Source of the DNA: Clostridiaceae bacterium
GTDB taxonomy: Bacteria; Bacillota; Clostridia; Oscillospirales; Acutalibacteraceae
Length of the DNA: 40,280 bases
Assembly (NCBI GenBank): GCA_016292575.1
Contig: JAEDIH010000002.1
Coordinates: forward strand, 1-40,280
Reading direction: 5' to 3'
The number at the start of each line of letters is the position of its first letter. Within the stretch, counting starts at the first letter, position 1. Of this stretch, positions 8,184 through 16,804 are shown one piece after another. The translations under genes and the position numbers were made by a program. Under the pieces are notes generated by a model that was given only the letters and a program-made list of their open reading frames with translations, searched no databases and was not told the origin of the DNA.

Positions 8184-8201
8184 AAAGCCGAGGAGGATAT
8201 T

Positions 8202-9506
8202 ATGAGCAAAGTTAAGGTTATCGGCGGCGGACTTGCCGGTGTTGAGGCGGCGTGGCACCTTGCCGAAAACGGGATTGAAACCGAGCTATATGAAATGAAG
8301 CCGAAAAAATTCAGTCCCGCTCATCATATGCCGACTCTTGCAGAGCTTGTTTGCTCAAACTCGCTCAAAGCAAAAAGACTTGAGTCTGCGGCCGGACTTC
8401 TCAAAGCGGAGATGCGCCTGCTCGGCTCGGTCTGTATGCAGTGCGCGGACGAATGTGAGGTTCCCGCCGGCGGCGCGCTTGCGGTTGACAGGGAGAAGTT
8501 TTCCGCTCTTGTAACTGAGAAGATAACCTCTCATCCGCTCATTACCGTCATTCACGAGGAAGTGTGCGAAATACCGGACGGCAACGTCATTATTGCCGCA
8601 GGACCGCTCGCAAGCGAAAGCTTAAGCGAAAGCATAAGCAGACTCTGCGGAACCGGACTGTTCTTTTTTGACGCTGCGGCGCCGATTGTAACTGCCGAAA
8701 GCGTAGATCCCGAGCTTTCCTTTTCTGCCTCACGCTATGACCGCGGCGGAGAGGACGACTATATCAACTGCCCGATGAATAAAGAGCAGTACGAAGCCTT
8801 CCGCGAAGCTCTCATAAACGCTGAAAGCGCCGAGCTTCATTCCTTTGATAAGCGTAAAGATGTTTATGAGGGCTGTATGCCGATTGAGGTCATGGCGTCA
8901 AGGGGAAAGGATACCATTCGTTTCGGTCCCCTCAAACCGGTGGGTCTGCGCGATCCGAAAACAGGTCACAGACCGTGGGCGGTTCTTCAGCTGCGCAAGG
9001 AAAACAAAAGCGGAACGCTTTATAATCTTGTCGGCTTTCAGACCAACCTGAAGTTTCCGGAGCAGAAAAGGGTCTTTTCAATGATACCTGCTTTGCATAA
9101 CGCCGAGTTCATGCGCTACGGCGTTATGCACCGCAATACATATATCGACTCTCCGCGCCTGCTTTCGGGCGATTTCAGCTTCAAAACAAGACCCGGACTC
9201 TTTTTTGCCGGTCAGATTACAGGCGTTGAGGGCTATATGGAGTCCGCAGCCTCCGGAATCATGGCCGGACTTAACATGGCAAGGCGGATAAAAGGAGAAA
9301 AAACAGTTATTCTTCCGGAAACGACAATGATAGGCGCGCTTTCGCGCTATATCAGCGACGGGAGCGTTTCGGATTTTCAGCCGATGGGTGCAAACTTCGG
9401 CGTTCTGCCGCCCATTGAACCCAAGATAAGAGATAAAAAGGAGCGCTATGCCGCTCTTTCAAAACGGAGCCTTGCTTCGCTTGCAGAAGTGATTGAACTG
9501 CCGTAA
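8202..9506 (+). CDS. trmFO: Methylenetetrahydrofolate-tRNA (uracil-54-C5)-methyltransferase TrmFO
   Basis: TrmFO makes ribothymidine at position 54 of tRNA using methylenetetrahydrofolate and reduced FAD; it replaces the SAM-dependent TrmA in most Firmicutes. The 434 residues begin with an FAD-binding GGGLAGVEAAWHL (8-20). LVCSNSLK follows, with C51 equivalent to the catalytic cysteine of the family, then the CEVPAGGALAVDR segment. The C-terminal FAD motif GVEGYMESAASGIMAGLNMAR lies near 345. The start has GAGGAGG at good spacing. It follows topA, as in many Gram-positive genomes. Confidence 0.97.
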   Translation: MSKVKVIGGGLAGVEAAWHLAENGIETELYEMKPKKFSPAHHMPTLAELVCSNSLKAKRLESAAGLLKAEMRLLGSVCMQCADECEVPAGGALAVDREKFSALVTEKITSHPLITVIHEEVCEIPDGNVIIAAGPLASESLSESISRLCGTGLFFFDAAAPIVTAESVDPELSFSASRYDRGGEDDYINCPMNKEQYEAFREALINAESAELHSFDKRKDVYEGCMPIEVMASRGKDTIRFGPLKPVGLRDPKTGHRPWAVLQLRKENKSGTLYNLVGFQTNLKFPEQKRVFSMIPALHNAEFMRYGVMHRNTYIDSPRLLSGDFSFKTRPGLFFAGQITGVEGYMESAASGIMAGLNMARRIKGEKTVILPETTMIGALSRYISDGSVSDFQPMGANFGVLPPIEPKIRDKKERYAALSKRSLASLAEVIELP

Positions 9507-9519
9507 AGGAGGTATGTAT

Positions 9520-10197
9520 ATGTTTGACGAATTTCAAAAAACAATAGACTATAAATTCAATAACGAAAAACTTCTTGAAGTTGCTTTTACTCATTCGTCC
9601 TACGCAAACGAAAAGCAGCTTTCGCGCGATTGCAACGAAAGGCTTGAATTTTTGGGCGATTCGGTTTTGGGTGTTGTTTCGGCTGATTATTTTTTCAATA
9701 ATTTCAGCCATCTCCCGGAGGGTGAAATGACCAAAAGGAGGGCAGCGTGCGTTTGCGAAAAATCGCTCTTCGGCTTTGCAAAGGAGATCGATCTTGGCAA
9801 ATACATACTGCTCGGAAAAGGTGAGGAGCACACAGGCGGCCGCCGCCGTCCGTCAATTCTAGCCGACGCGTTTGAGGCTGTTATTGCGGCTATTTATCTT
9901 GACGGAGGACTTGAGGAGGCGCGCAGGTTCATTCTGCGTTTTCTCAAAAAGGCGGTCAATGAAACGCCGAAGTTCAAGGACTATAAAACCGCGCTGCAGG
10001 AGATTATTCAGAAGAATCCCGACGAGCACTTGACATATATACTTGTCGGCGAAAGCGGTCCGGATCATGATAAGAGCTTTGAGGTGGAGGTTCACCTTAA
10101 CAGCAATGTTATCGGCAGCGGAATCGGCGGCTCAAAAAAGGGTGCCGAGCAGGCCGCCGCCAAAAAAGCTCTTGAACTCATGGGCATAAAGGAATGA
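9520..10197 (+). CDS. rnc: Ribonuclease III
   Basis: RNase III cleaves double-stranded RNA, including rRNA precursors and structured mRNAs. ATG 9520 was chosen because AAAGGAGG (9505-9512) lies 7 nt upstream; the ATG at 9514 is too close and an earlier in-frame start would overlap trmFO. The 225 residues hold the RNase III domain with signature ERLEFLGDSVL and the downstream DAFEAVIAAIYLDGG acidic motif, followed by a C-terminal double-stranded RNA-binding domain ending GSKKGAEQAAAKKALELMG. The stop overlaps the next start (ATGA). The rnc-radical SAM-smc-ftsY order is well known in Clostridia. Confidence 0.97.
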   Translation: MFDEFQKTIDYKFNNEKLLEVAFTHSSYANEKQLSRDCNERLEFLGDSVLGVVSADYFFNNFSHLPEGEMTKRRAACVCEKSLFGFAKEIDLGKYILLGKGEEHTGGRRRPSILADAFEAVIAAIYLDGGLEEARRFILRFLKKAVNETPKFKDYKTALQEIIQKNPDEHLTYILVGESGPDHDKSFEVEVHLNSNVIGSGIGGSKKGAEQAAAKKALELMGIKE

Positions 10198-11234
10198 AGC
10201 ACATAAATATTGCCCTTTTCATTCCCGATGAGGGCTGCCCCCACAGGTGCAGCTTCTGCAATCAGAAGACCATTACCGGCACAAGCAAAAGACCTCAGCC
10301 TAATGACGTCATCAGTGCCTGCGAAACCGCTCTGAACGGAAAAAAGGACGTTTCCGGGGGAGAGATTGCCTTCTTCGGCGGAAGCTTCACCGCCATTGAA
10401 AGAGGGTATATGCTTTCGCTGCTGAAATGTGCAAAAAGCTATCTTGACCGCGGCTTATTCAAGGGTATAAGAATTTCAACAAGACCGGATTGTATTGACG
10501 AATCGGTTCTTGCCTTGCTGAAGGAGTACAAAGTCACTTCAATAGAGCTCGGCTGTCAGAGCATGGACGATGAGGTGCTTTTTCTCAATGAGCGCGGGCA
10601 TACCGCCGCTCAGTGCGAAAACGCCTGCCGCCTTGTCAGGGAATACGGCTTTGAGCTGGGCGTTCAGATGATGACGGGGCTTTTCGGCGATACTGATGAA
10701 AAAGCACTTAAAACGGCCCAAAGGCTGATTGCTCTCAGACCTGACACGGTGCGTATCTATCCAACGGTGGTGCTGAAGAATACCGCGCTTGAAAGGCTGT
10801 ATGCCGAGGGCAGGTATCGCGCGCAAACGCTTGAAGAGGCCGTTGCGCTTTGCAGCAGGCTTTTAAAAATGTTTACTCAAGGCGGCATTAAGGTCATAAG
10901 GCTCGGACTTCACTCCGGCGGCGGAGTTGAGGAAAACTATGTTGCCGGCGCGTATCACCCGGCGTTTTGTGAAAAATGCGAAAGCAGACTCTACCGTGAA
11001 AATATTGAAAAGCTTCTTTCGGAAAACAAGGTTCAAAAAGGGGAAGCAACCATTTTTGTTTCGCCGCGGTATCTTTCGCAGGCCAAGGGACAGAAAAAGG
11101 AGAATGTAGCCTATTTCAATGAGCACGGATATAATATAAATATTGTCACGAAAGAAAACATTGAACAATACGAAGTCAGACTCGGTCGTTCTTTACCCGA
11201 GCGAACCGAAAGCGGAGAAGGAAGAACAAGATGA
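10194..11234 (+). CDS. Elp3-like radical SAM protein
   Basis: This 346-residue radical SAM enzyme has the iron-sulfur cluster motif C15-x3-C19-x2-C22 in GCPHRCSFCNQ, a glycine-rich SAM-binding FFGGSFTAI, and the ISTRPDCID and QMMTGLFGDT strands typical of the Elp3-related group. The GNAT acetyltransferase domain of true Elp3 is missing. The gene is conserved between rnc and smc in Clostridia. Its substrate is not known to me, though relation to Elp3 suggests RNA modification. It is coupled to both neighbours by 4-bp ATGA overlaps. Confidence 0.88.
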   Translation: MKHINIALFIPDEGCPHRCSFCNQKTITGTSKRPQPNDVISACETALNGKKDVSGGEIAFFGGSFTAIERGYMLSLLKCAKSYLDRGLFKGIRISTRPDCIDESVLALLKEYKVTSIELGCQSMDDEVLFLNERGHTAAQCENACRLVREYGFELGVQMMTGLFGDTDEKALKTAQRLIALRPDTVRIYPTVVLKNTALERLYAEGRYRAQTLEEAVALCSRLLKMFTQGGIKVIRLGLHSGGGVEENYVAGAYHPAFCEKCESRLYRENIEKLLSENKVQKGEATIFVSPRYLSQAKGQKKENVAYFNEHGYNINIVTKENIEQYEVRLGRSLPERTESGEGRTR

Positions 11235-14200
11235 TCTTAAAAGAAATTGAAATGCAGGGCTTCAAGTCCTTCCCTGAAAAAACAACGCTCAAATTCGGCA
11301 GCGGAATAACGGCTGTTGTCGGTCCCAACGGCAGCGGAAAAAGCAATATTTCCGACGCCGTCCGCTGGGTGCTCGGCGAGCAAAGCAGTAAATCCCTGCG
11401 CGGCTCAAAAATGGAGGACGTCATTTTTGACGGAACAAAAGTCAGAAAAGCCCACGGCTATGCAAGCGTAACTTTAAAGCTTGATAATACCGACCGCAGC
11501 ATTGAGTCCGTTGACGAGGACGAGATTGCCGTAACAAGACGCTTTTACCGCTCGGGTGATAGCGAATATAAAATCAACGGAAAAACGGTACGTCTGCGCG
11601 ACATCAATGAGCTTTTCATGGACACCGGTCTCGGTCGCGACGGCTACTCAATGGTAAGTCAGGGCAAAATTGCCGAGATGATATCCGGCAAGGGCAGAGA
11701 ATGCCGTGAAATGCTTGAGGAAGCGTGCGGAATTTCCGCTTACCGCTATCGCCGCAACGATTCCGTAAGAAAGCTTTCTCAGGCGGAGGACAACCTTGTA
11801 AGGCTGCGCGATATCCTTGCGGAGCTTGAAAGCCGAATAGGACCGCTCAAAACGCAGAGCGAAAAGGCGCAGAAATTTCTTGTCCTTTCCGAAGAACGCA
11901 AGGGACTTGAAATCGGGCTTTGGCTATACAACATAGATAAGCTTAAAGCCGAAATCAGAAAGCAGGAGGACAGCATCTCCATTGCCGCAGCCCACTATGA
12001 CCGCGCTCAGAGCGAGCTTGACGGAATTGAAAAGAAAATTGAGCTGTCCTATGAAGAAGCCCAGAACATTACCTTGAAGATTGAGGAGATCCGCCAAAAA
12101 ATTTCCGAAGCTGAGGAGGCGGCCTCGACCTGTGACGGTCAGTGCGCCGTTTTTGAAAACTCAATAGAACATAACAAGCAGACCATCGCCCGTATTTTAG
12201 GCGATAAGGACTATTCAAGGCAGAACCGCGAGCAGCTTAAAAAGGAGATTGAAACCGAAGAAAACCTCATTTCTCAGATTAAGCATATAGCCACAAAAAA
12301 GCGTAACGAGATTGAAAAAGTCAAAAAGGAGCTTGAGGAAAAGAGCCACGAGGGCGAGTCGCTTGACGAGCTGAGCAAAAAGCTTTCAGCGGAAATTGCC
12401 GCTTTCACCTCAAGGCTTGCAGACTGCCGCGTGAGCGAGTCCACCGCGCAGTCCTCAATGGAGGAAATAAGAGCGCGCATTTCAGCCGTTGAAGCGCTAA
12501 GCGCTCAGCGAGCGGAAAGCCTCAAGACCTTTGAAAAGGAAAAGGAGGAAAAGCTCCTTGCGCTAGGTCTGTGCGCCGAGGAAATTGCGGCACTTTCAAA
12601 CGCTGTTGACGGACTTTCGCTCCGCCTTAAAACAAGGAACGAAAAGGCGGACGGGCTCAAACGCACGCTTGACGAAAAGCTGTTTGAGCTTCAGCACCTT
12701 CTTTCAAAAAGGAAAATGCTTGAAGACCTTGAAAAAAATATGGACGGTTATTCCGGCTCGGTCAAGGTCGTGATAAAGGAGGGCAAAAACGGCACTCTTT
12801 CCGGAATAATCGGAACGGTTTCAAAAATCATCTCAATGAACGGCGAACACACCGTTGCCATTGAGACCGCTCTTGGCAATTCTGTTCAGAACATCGTTTG
12901 CGAAAGCGAAAACGACGCAAAGAACGCAATTAATTATCTTAAACGAAACGGCGCGGGTCGCGCAACCTTCCAGCCCGTTTCCTCCGTCAGGGCAAAAAGC
13001 TTTGAGGAAAAGGGACTTGAAAAGGTTGAGGGCTTTGTCGGCATGGCAAACGAGCTTGTTTCCTACGACTCAAAGTATGACGAGATTGTCCGTTCGCTGC
13101 TCGGACGCATTGCCGTTTGCGAGGATATCGACTGCGCAATCAATCTTGCAAAAAAATATTCCTATCATTTTAAAATAGTCACACTTGACGGACAGGTTGT
13201 CAATGCCGGCGGTTCAATGACCGGCGGCTCGCAGAGCAGGAACGCCGGTATTCTTTCCCGCGCAAACGAGATCGGGCGCCTTTCCAAAAAGCACGGCGAG
13301 CTTCAAAAGGAAACAGACGAGCTTCAGAAAAGCTATGACGAGCTTTGCAGAAGCATAGATAAAGCAAAGGACGAGCTTGAAAAGGCAAAGGGCGAGCTTC
13401 TTTCAAAGCAGGAGGAAAAGATACGCCTTGAGGGCGAAAAAAAGCTTTCCGAGGAGCAGTATCTCACCTCAAAAGCTGCTTTTGACGAGCTGAAAACCGA
13501 AAAGGAAAATTGCCTTGAACGTCTTTCCTCGTTTGAGGAAGCGTTCAGCAAGGCCGGTGAAGAAAGCAGACTCCTTTCCTCCTCAATTGAGGAAAACGAA
13601 GAAAAGCTTTCCTCGCTCGGCGAAAAGAAAAACGAGCTTTCTTCTCAGCGCGAAAAAATCACTGCTGAACTTTCAAGGCTCAGTCTTGATCTTCATGACG
13701 CGGACAAGGATCTTGCCGCAAGGACTCAGGCGATGAATTTGCTGATTTCCCGTCTTGTCAGCCATGAGGATAAGGACAGGCAGCTCGATGAGGAAATTGA
13801 AGAAATCCAAAAAAAGAATGTTGAGCTTGGTTCTCTTATTGAGGAACTCAAGGAAAAAGCTGCCCTCCTAAGAAAGGACAGCGGCGAAAGCAGGGAGAAA
13901 ATCACCGTTCTTCAAAAGCAGCGCGCCGAAAAGGAGGAGCAGTCGGTAAAGCTGCGAACCGCCGAGCGCGAAAAAAGCGCCGAGCGCGAAACCGTCGGCG
14001 GCGAAAAGGCAAGACTTGAAGAGCGCAGGGAAACCATGCTGCTTGAGCTTGACAGCACCGTTTCAAAGCTTTATGACGAATATCAGCTTACATTGAGGGA
14101 GGCTTCGGCGGCAAACAGCAAAACCGATGATCCCTCAGGCGCAAAGCGCAGACTCGGCGAAATCAAAAACAGAATACGCGCCCTCGGCTCGGTCAATGTT

Positions 14201-14803
14201 TCCGCAATCGATGAATATAAAGAGGTGAGCGAGCGCTATGAATTCATGTCCTCTCAGCTTTCGGACGTGGAACGCTCAAAGCAGGAGCTTACAAAGCTTA
14301 TTGCCGATCTGACCGGAAAAATGGCGAACCGTTTCCGCGATCAGTTTGCGCTTATTAACCAATATTTCGGCGAAACGTTCAGGGAGCTTTTCGGCGGAGG
14401 AAAGGCGGAAATCGTTCTCACCGACCCGGCAGACGTGCTGGAAAGCGATATCGACATTCGTCTTCAGCCTCCGGGTAAAAACGTTAAGCGCCTTGACGCG
14501 CTTTCGGGCGGCGAAAAGGGTCTTTCGGCAATCGCGCTGCTTTTTGCAATACTCAAGGTTAATCCTGCTCCGTTCTGTATCTTTGACGAGGTTGAGGCCG
14601 CGCTTGACGATGCAAACGTAACGCGCTACGCCCAGTATGTCAGAAGAATGACAAAAAACACCCAGTTCATTCTCATCACACACCGCCGGGGAACAATGGA
14701 GGAGGCTGACATGCTCTACGGAATAACAATGCAGGAACAGGGCGTTTCAAAGCTGCTTGAGCTTAAGACAGCCGAGCTTGCCGGAAAATTGGGCGTCACC
14801 TGA
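11231..14803 (+). CDS. smc: Chromosome segregation ATPase SMC
   Basis: SMC dimers with ScpA and ScpB extrude DNA loops and organise newly replicated chromosomes. The 1190 residues are the expected length. Walker A GPNGSGKS is at 31-38, then a long coiled coil (about 170-500), the hinge (about 505-665, starting GYSGSVKVVIKEGKNG and ending near GGSMTGGS), and a second coiled coil (about 670-1010). The C-terminal head has signature LSGGEKGLSAIALLFA near 1092 and Walker B FCIFDEVEAALDD near 1115. It is complete, with no frameshift. It overlaps the upstream gene by 4 bp and is followed by ftsY. Confidence 0.98.
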   Translation: MILKEIEMQGFKSFPEKTTLKFGSGITAVVGPNGSGKSNISDAVRWVLGEQSSKSLRGSKMEDVIFDGTKVRKAHGYASVTLKLDNTDRSIESVDEDEIAVTRRFYRSGDSEYKINGKTVRLRDINELFMDTGLGRDGYSMVSQGKIAEMISGKGRECREMLEEACGISAYRYRRNDSVRKLSQAEDNLVRLRDILAELESRIGPLKTQSEKAQKFLVLSEERKGLEIGLWLYNIDKLKAEIRKQEDSISIAAAHYDRAQSELDGIEKKIELSYEEAQNITLKIEEIRQKISEAEEAASTCDGQCAVFENSIEHNKQTIARILGDKDYSRQNREQLKKEIETEENLISQIKHIATKKRNEIEKVKKELEEKSHEGESLDELSKKLSAEIAAFTSRLADCRVSESTAQSSMEEIRARISAVEALSAQRAESLKTFEKEKEEKLLALGLCAEEIAALSNAVDGLSLRLKTRNEKADGLKRTLDEKLFELQHLLSKRKMLEDLEKNMDGYSGSVKVVIKEGKNGTLSGIIGTVSKIISMNGEHTVAIETALGNSVQNIVCESENDAKNAINYLKRNGAGRATFQPVSSVRAKSFEEKGLEKVEGFVGMANELVSYDSKYDEIVRSLLGRIAVCEDIDCAINLAKKYSYHFKIVTLDGQVVNAGGSMTGGSQSRNAGILSRANEIGRLSKKHGELQKETDELQKSYDELCRSIDKAKDELEKAKGELLSKQEEKIRLEGEKKLSEEQYLTSKAAFDELKTEKENCLERLSSFEEAFSKAGEESRLLSSSIEENEEKLSSLGEKKNELSSQREKITAELSRLSLDLHDADKDLAARTQAMNLLISRLVSHEDKDRQLDEEIEEIQKKNVELGSLIEELKEKAALLRKDSGESREKITVLQKQRAEKEEQSVKLRTAEREKSAERETVGGEKARLEERRETMLLELDSTVSKLYDEYQLTLREASAANSKTDDPSGAKRRLGEIKNRIRALGSVNVSAIDEYKEVSERYEFMSSQLSDVERSKQELTKLIADLTGKMANRFRDQFALINQYFGETFRELFGGGKAEIVLTDPADVLESDIDIRLQPPGKNVKRLDALSGGEKGLSAIALLFAILKVNPAPFCIFDEVEAALDDANVTRYAQYVRRMTKNTQFILITHRRGTMEEADMLYGITMQEQGVSKLLELKTAELAGKLGVT

Positions 14804-14857
14804 AAACGGCAGGACTGCAGCATAGTTTTGGAAAGATAGATACACAGGAGGAAGTTT

Positions 14858-15796
14858 ATGGGCATTTTTAAGAAATTCGGCTTCGGGCTGAAAAAAACGC
14901 GCGAGGGTCTTGATAAAAAGCTTGAGGATGTTATCGGCGCATATGAGGAGATTACTGACGATCTTTACGATGATCTTGAAGAAGCGCTTATCATGGCCGA
15001 CGTCGGAGTGACCACCGCAACAAAAATCATTGATGAGCTGCGTGACCGCGTGAACAAAAACGAGGTGCGCAACCCGAAGCACGCAAAAATGGTTATTGCC
15101 GATATCATTGCCGGAATGCTTGACGGCGGCGAGGACTGGGGTCTTGTTACCATTCCGTCCGTCATTCTCGTCATCGGCGTAAACGGAGTCGGAAAAACCA
15201 CCACGATAGGAAAAATGGCTGCGATGTATAAGTCGCAGGGCAAAAAGGTCATTCTCGGCGCCGCCGATACCTTCCGCGCCGCAGCAATAGAACAGCTTCA
15301 GGTCTGGGCTGACCGCGCAGGCGTTGAAATGATAAAGCATCAGGAGGGTTCAGACCCGGCTGCTGTTGTTTTTGATACAATTCAGGCAGGCATAGCACGC
15401 GACAGCGATATTATAATTATCGACACCGCCGGACGTTTGCACAACAAAAAGAACCTCATGGACGAGCTTGCAAAAATCTATCGCGTTGTTGAAAAGGAGC
15501 TTCCCTATGCCGACCGGGAAATTTTCCTTGTTCTTGACGCAACAACGGGGCAGAACGCAATCAGCCAGGCCAAGGAGTTCATGCAGGTTGCCGAGCTTAC
15601 CGGAATTGTGCTCACAAAGCTTGACGGAACGGCAAGGGGCGGAGTTGTTCTTGCAATCAAGAACGAGCTGAAGCTTCCCATTAAATATATCGGCGTCGGA
15701 GAAAAAATTGACGATCTTCAGCCGTTCAACGAAAAGGTTTTTGCAAAGGCTCTTTTTGAAAATACCGCAGAAACTCATAAAGACGAGGACGAATAA
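14858..15796 (+). CDS. ftsY: Signal recognition particle receptor FtsY
   Basis: FtsY docks the SRP-ribosome complex at the membrane for co-translational insertion. The 312 residues contain the N domain (about 1-95) and the G domain with G1 GVNGVGKTTTIGKM near 107, DTFRAAA, G3 DTAGRLHNK near 189 and G4 TKLDGTARGG near 252. The acidic A domain seen in some species is almost absent, as is common in Firmicutes. It has a strong AGGAGG site. Its last base overlaps the next gene's start (TAATG). Confidence 0.97.
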   Translation: MGIFKKFGFGLKKTREGLDKKLEDVIGAYEEITDDLYDDLEEALIMADVGVTTATKIIDELRDRVNKNEVRNPKHAKMVIADIIAGMLDGGEDWGLVTIPSVILVIGVNGVGKTTTIGKMAAMYKSQGKKVILGAADTFRAAAIEQLQVWADRAGVEMIKHQEGSDPAAVVFDTIQAGIARDSDIIIIDTAGRLHNKKNLMDELAKIYRVVEKELPYADREIFLVLDATTGQNAISQAKEFMQVAELTGIVLTKLDGTARGGVVLAIKNELKLPIKYIGVGEKIDDLQPFNEKVFAKALFENTAETHKDEDE

Positions 15797-16386
15797 TGAA
15801 ATTCATCATTGCTACACATAATATGAAAAAGCAGGCGGAAATGCAGCGTATTCTTTCGCCGCTCGGCGTTGAGGTTCTAACGGCTGAAATGGCCGGAGTA
15901 ACGCTGACTGATGTTGAGGAAACGGGCGCAACCTTTGAGGAAAACGCCGTTCTCAAAGCCGAAAACGGCTGTAGTGAAAGCGGTCTTCCCTGCATTGCGG
16001 ACGACAGCGGTCTTTCGGTTGACTTCCTCGGCGGCGAGCCGGGCGTTTATTCCGCTCGTTATTCCGGAAAGCACGGAGACGATGAGGCCAACATTCAAAA
16101 GCTCCTCAAAAAGCTTGAAAATGTTCCGGACGAAAAGCGCACAGCGCGCTTTGTCTCTGTGGTCTGCGTGTGTTTTCCTGACGGCAGGAAACTTACCGTT
16201 GACGGAAAATGCGAGGGAAAAATCGGTTTTGAAAAGCACGGTGATAACGGCTTCGGCTATGACCCGGTATTCATGGTCGGCAAAAAAAGCTTTGCTGAGC
16301 TCTCCGCCGATGAAAAGGACAAAATCAGCCACCGCGGCAACGCACTTCGCAAACTTGTGCGGGTACTGCCGGAGTATTTGAAATAA
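15796..16386 (+). CDS. rdgB: XTP/dITP diphosphatase (RdgB/HAM1 family)
   Basis: This enzyme hydrolyses dITP, ITP and XTP to monophosphates, keeping deaminated purines out of DNA and RNA. The 196 residues match the family. The opening FIIATHNMKKQAEM carries the nucleotide-binding motif, ADDSGLSVDFLGGEPGVYSARYSG holds the metal-binding acidic residues, and DNGFGYDPVF and ISHRGNALRKL complete the active site. The start overlaps the ftsY stop by one base, so translation is probably coupled. Confidence 0.96.
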   Translation: MKFIIATHNMKKQAEMQRILSPLGVEVLTAEMAGVTLTDVEETGATFEENAVLKAENGCSESGLPCIADDSGLSVDFLGGEPGVYSARYSGKHGDDEANIQKLLKKLENVPDEKRTARFVSVVCVCFPDGRKLTVDGKCEGKIGFEKHGDNGFGYDPVFMVGKKSFAELSADEKDKISHRGNALRKLVRVLPEYLK

Positions 16387-16405
16387 ACAAACAGGAGACG
16401 CAAAT

Positions 16406-16804
16406 ATGACAGGAAAAGAACGCGCCGCATGGCGCGCAAAGGCAAATTCACTTGAACCGCTTTTTCAAATCGGAAAAGGCGGAATATCAGACGCACTGAT
16501 AAAGCAGACCGATGACGCACTGCGCGCAAGGGAGCTTATCAAGCTCAAGGTTCTGCTTGAATCCTCGCCTGTAAGCGTTCGCGAAGCGGCAAACGAGCTT
16601 GCACTCAGAACCTCTGCCGAGGTCATTCAGGTCATCGGCGGTGTAATTGTGCTTTACCGCGAGAGCGAGGAGCTGAAGCAAAAAGCGGCACAAAAGGAAA
16701 AGAACAAAAAGCTCGCCGCAAAAAAAGCAAGGGAAAAGCTTTATAAGGAAAGGGCGGCGCAAAAGCAGCGCTTTACCGTAAGAGCGCTCGGAAAGCAAAA
16801 ATGA
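16406..16804 (+). CDS. yhbY: YhbY/CRM-domain RNA-binding protein
   Basis: This is a small protein of the CRS1/YhbY family that associates with pre-50S ribosomal particles. Residues 1 to about 95 form the CRM domain with the family KGGISDALIKQTDDALRARELIK segment (GxxG-like loop) and the VIQVIGGVIVLYR strand. The 132 residues exceed the usual size (about 95-100) because of a very basic lysine/arginine-rich tail after residue 95, perhaps extra RNA contact. It overlaps nadD-yqeK by 4 bp (ATGA), in a conserved order with nadD, yqeK and rsfS. Confidence 0.92.
   Translation: MTGKERAAWRAKANSLEPLFQIGKGGISDALIKQTDDALRARELIKLKVLLESSPVSVREAANELALRTSAEVIQVIGGVIVLYRESEELKQKAAQKEKNKKLAAKKAREKLYKERAAQKQRFTVRALGKQK

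Noticed and set aside
12030..13900. Long open frames on the opposite strand of smc
   Set aside because: They are shadows of the repetitive Glu/Lys codons of the coiled coil, with no ribosome binding sites or recognisable products.
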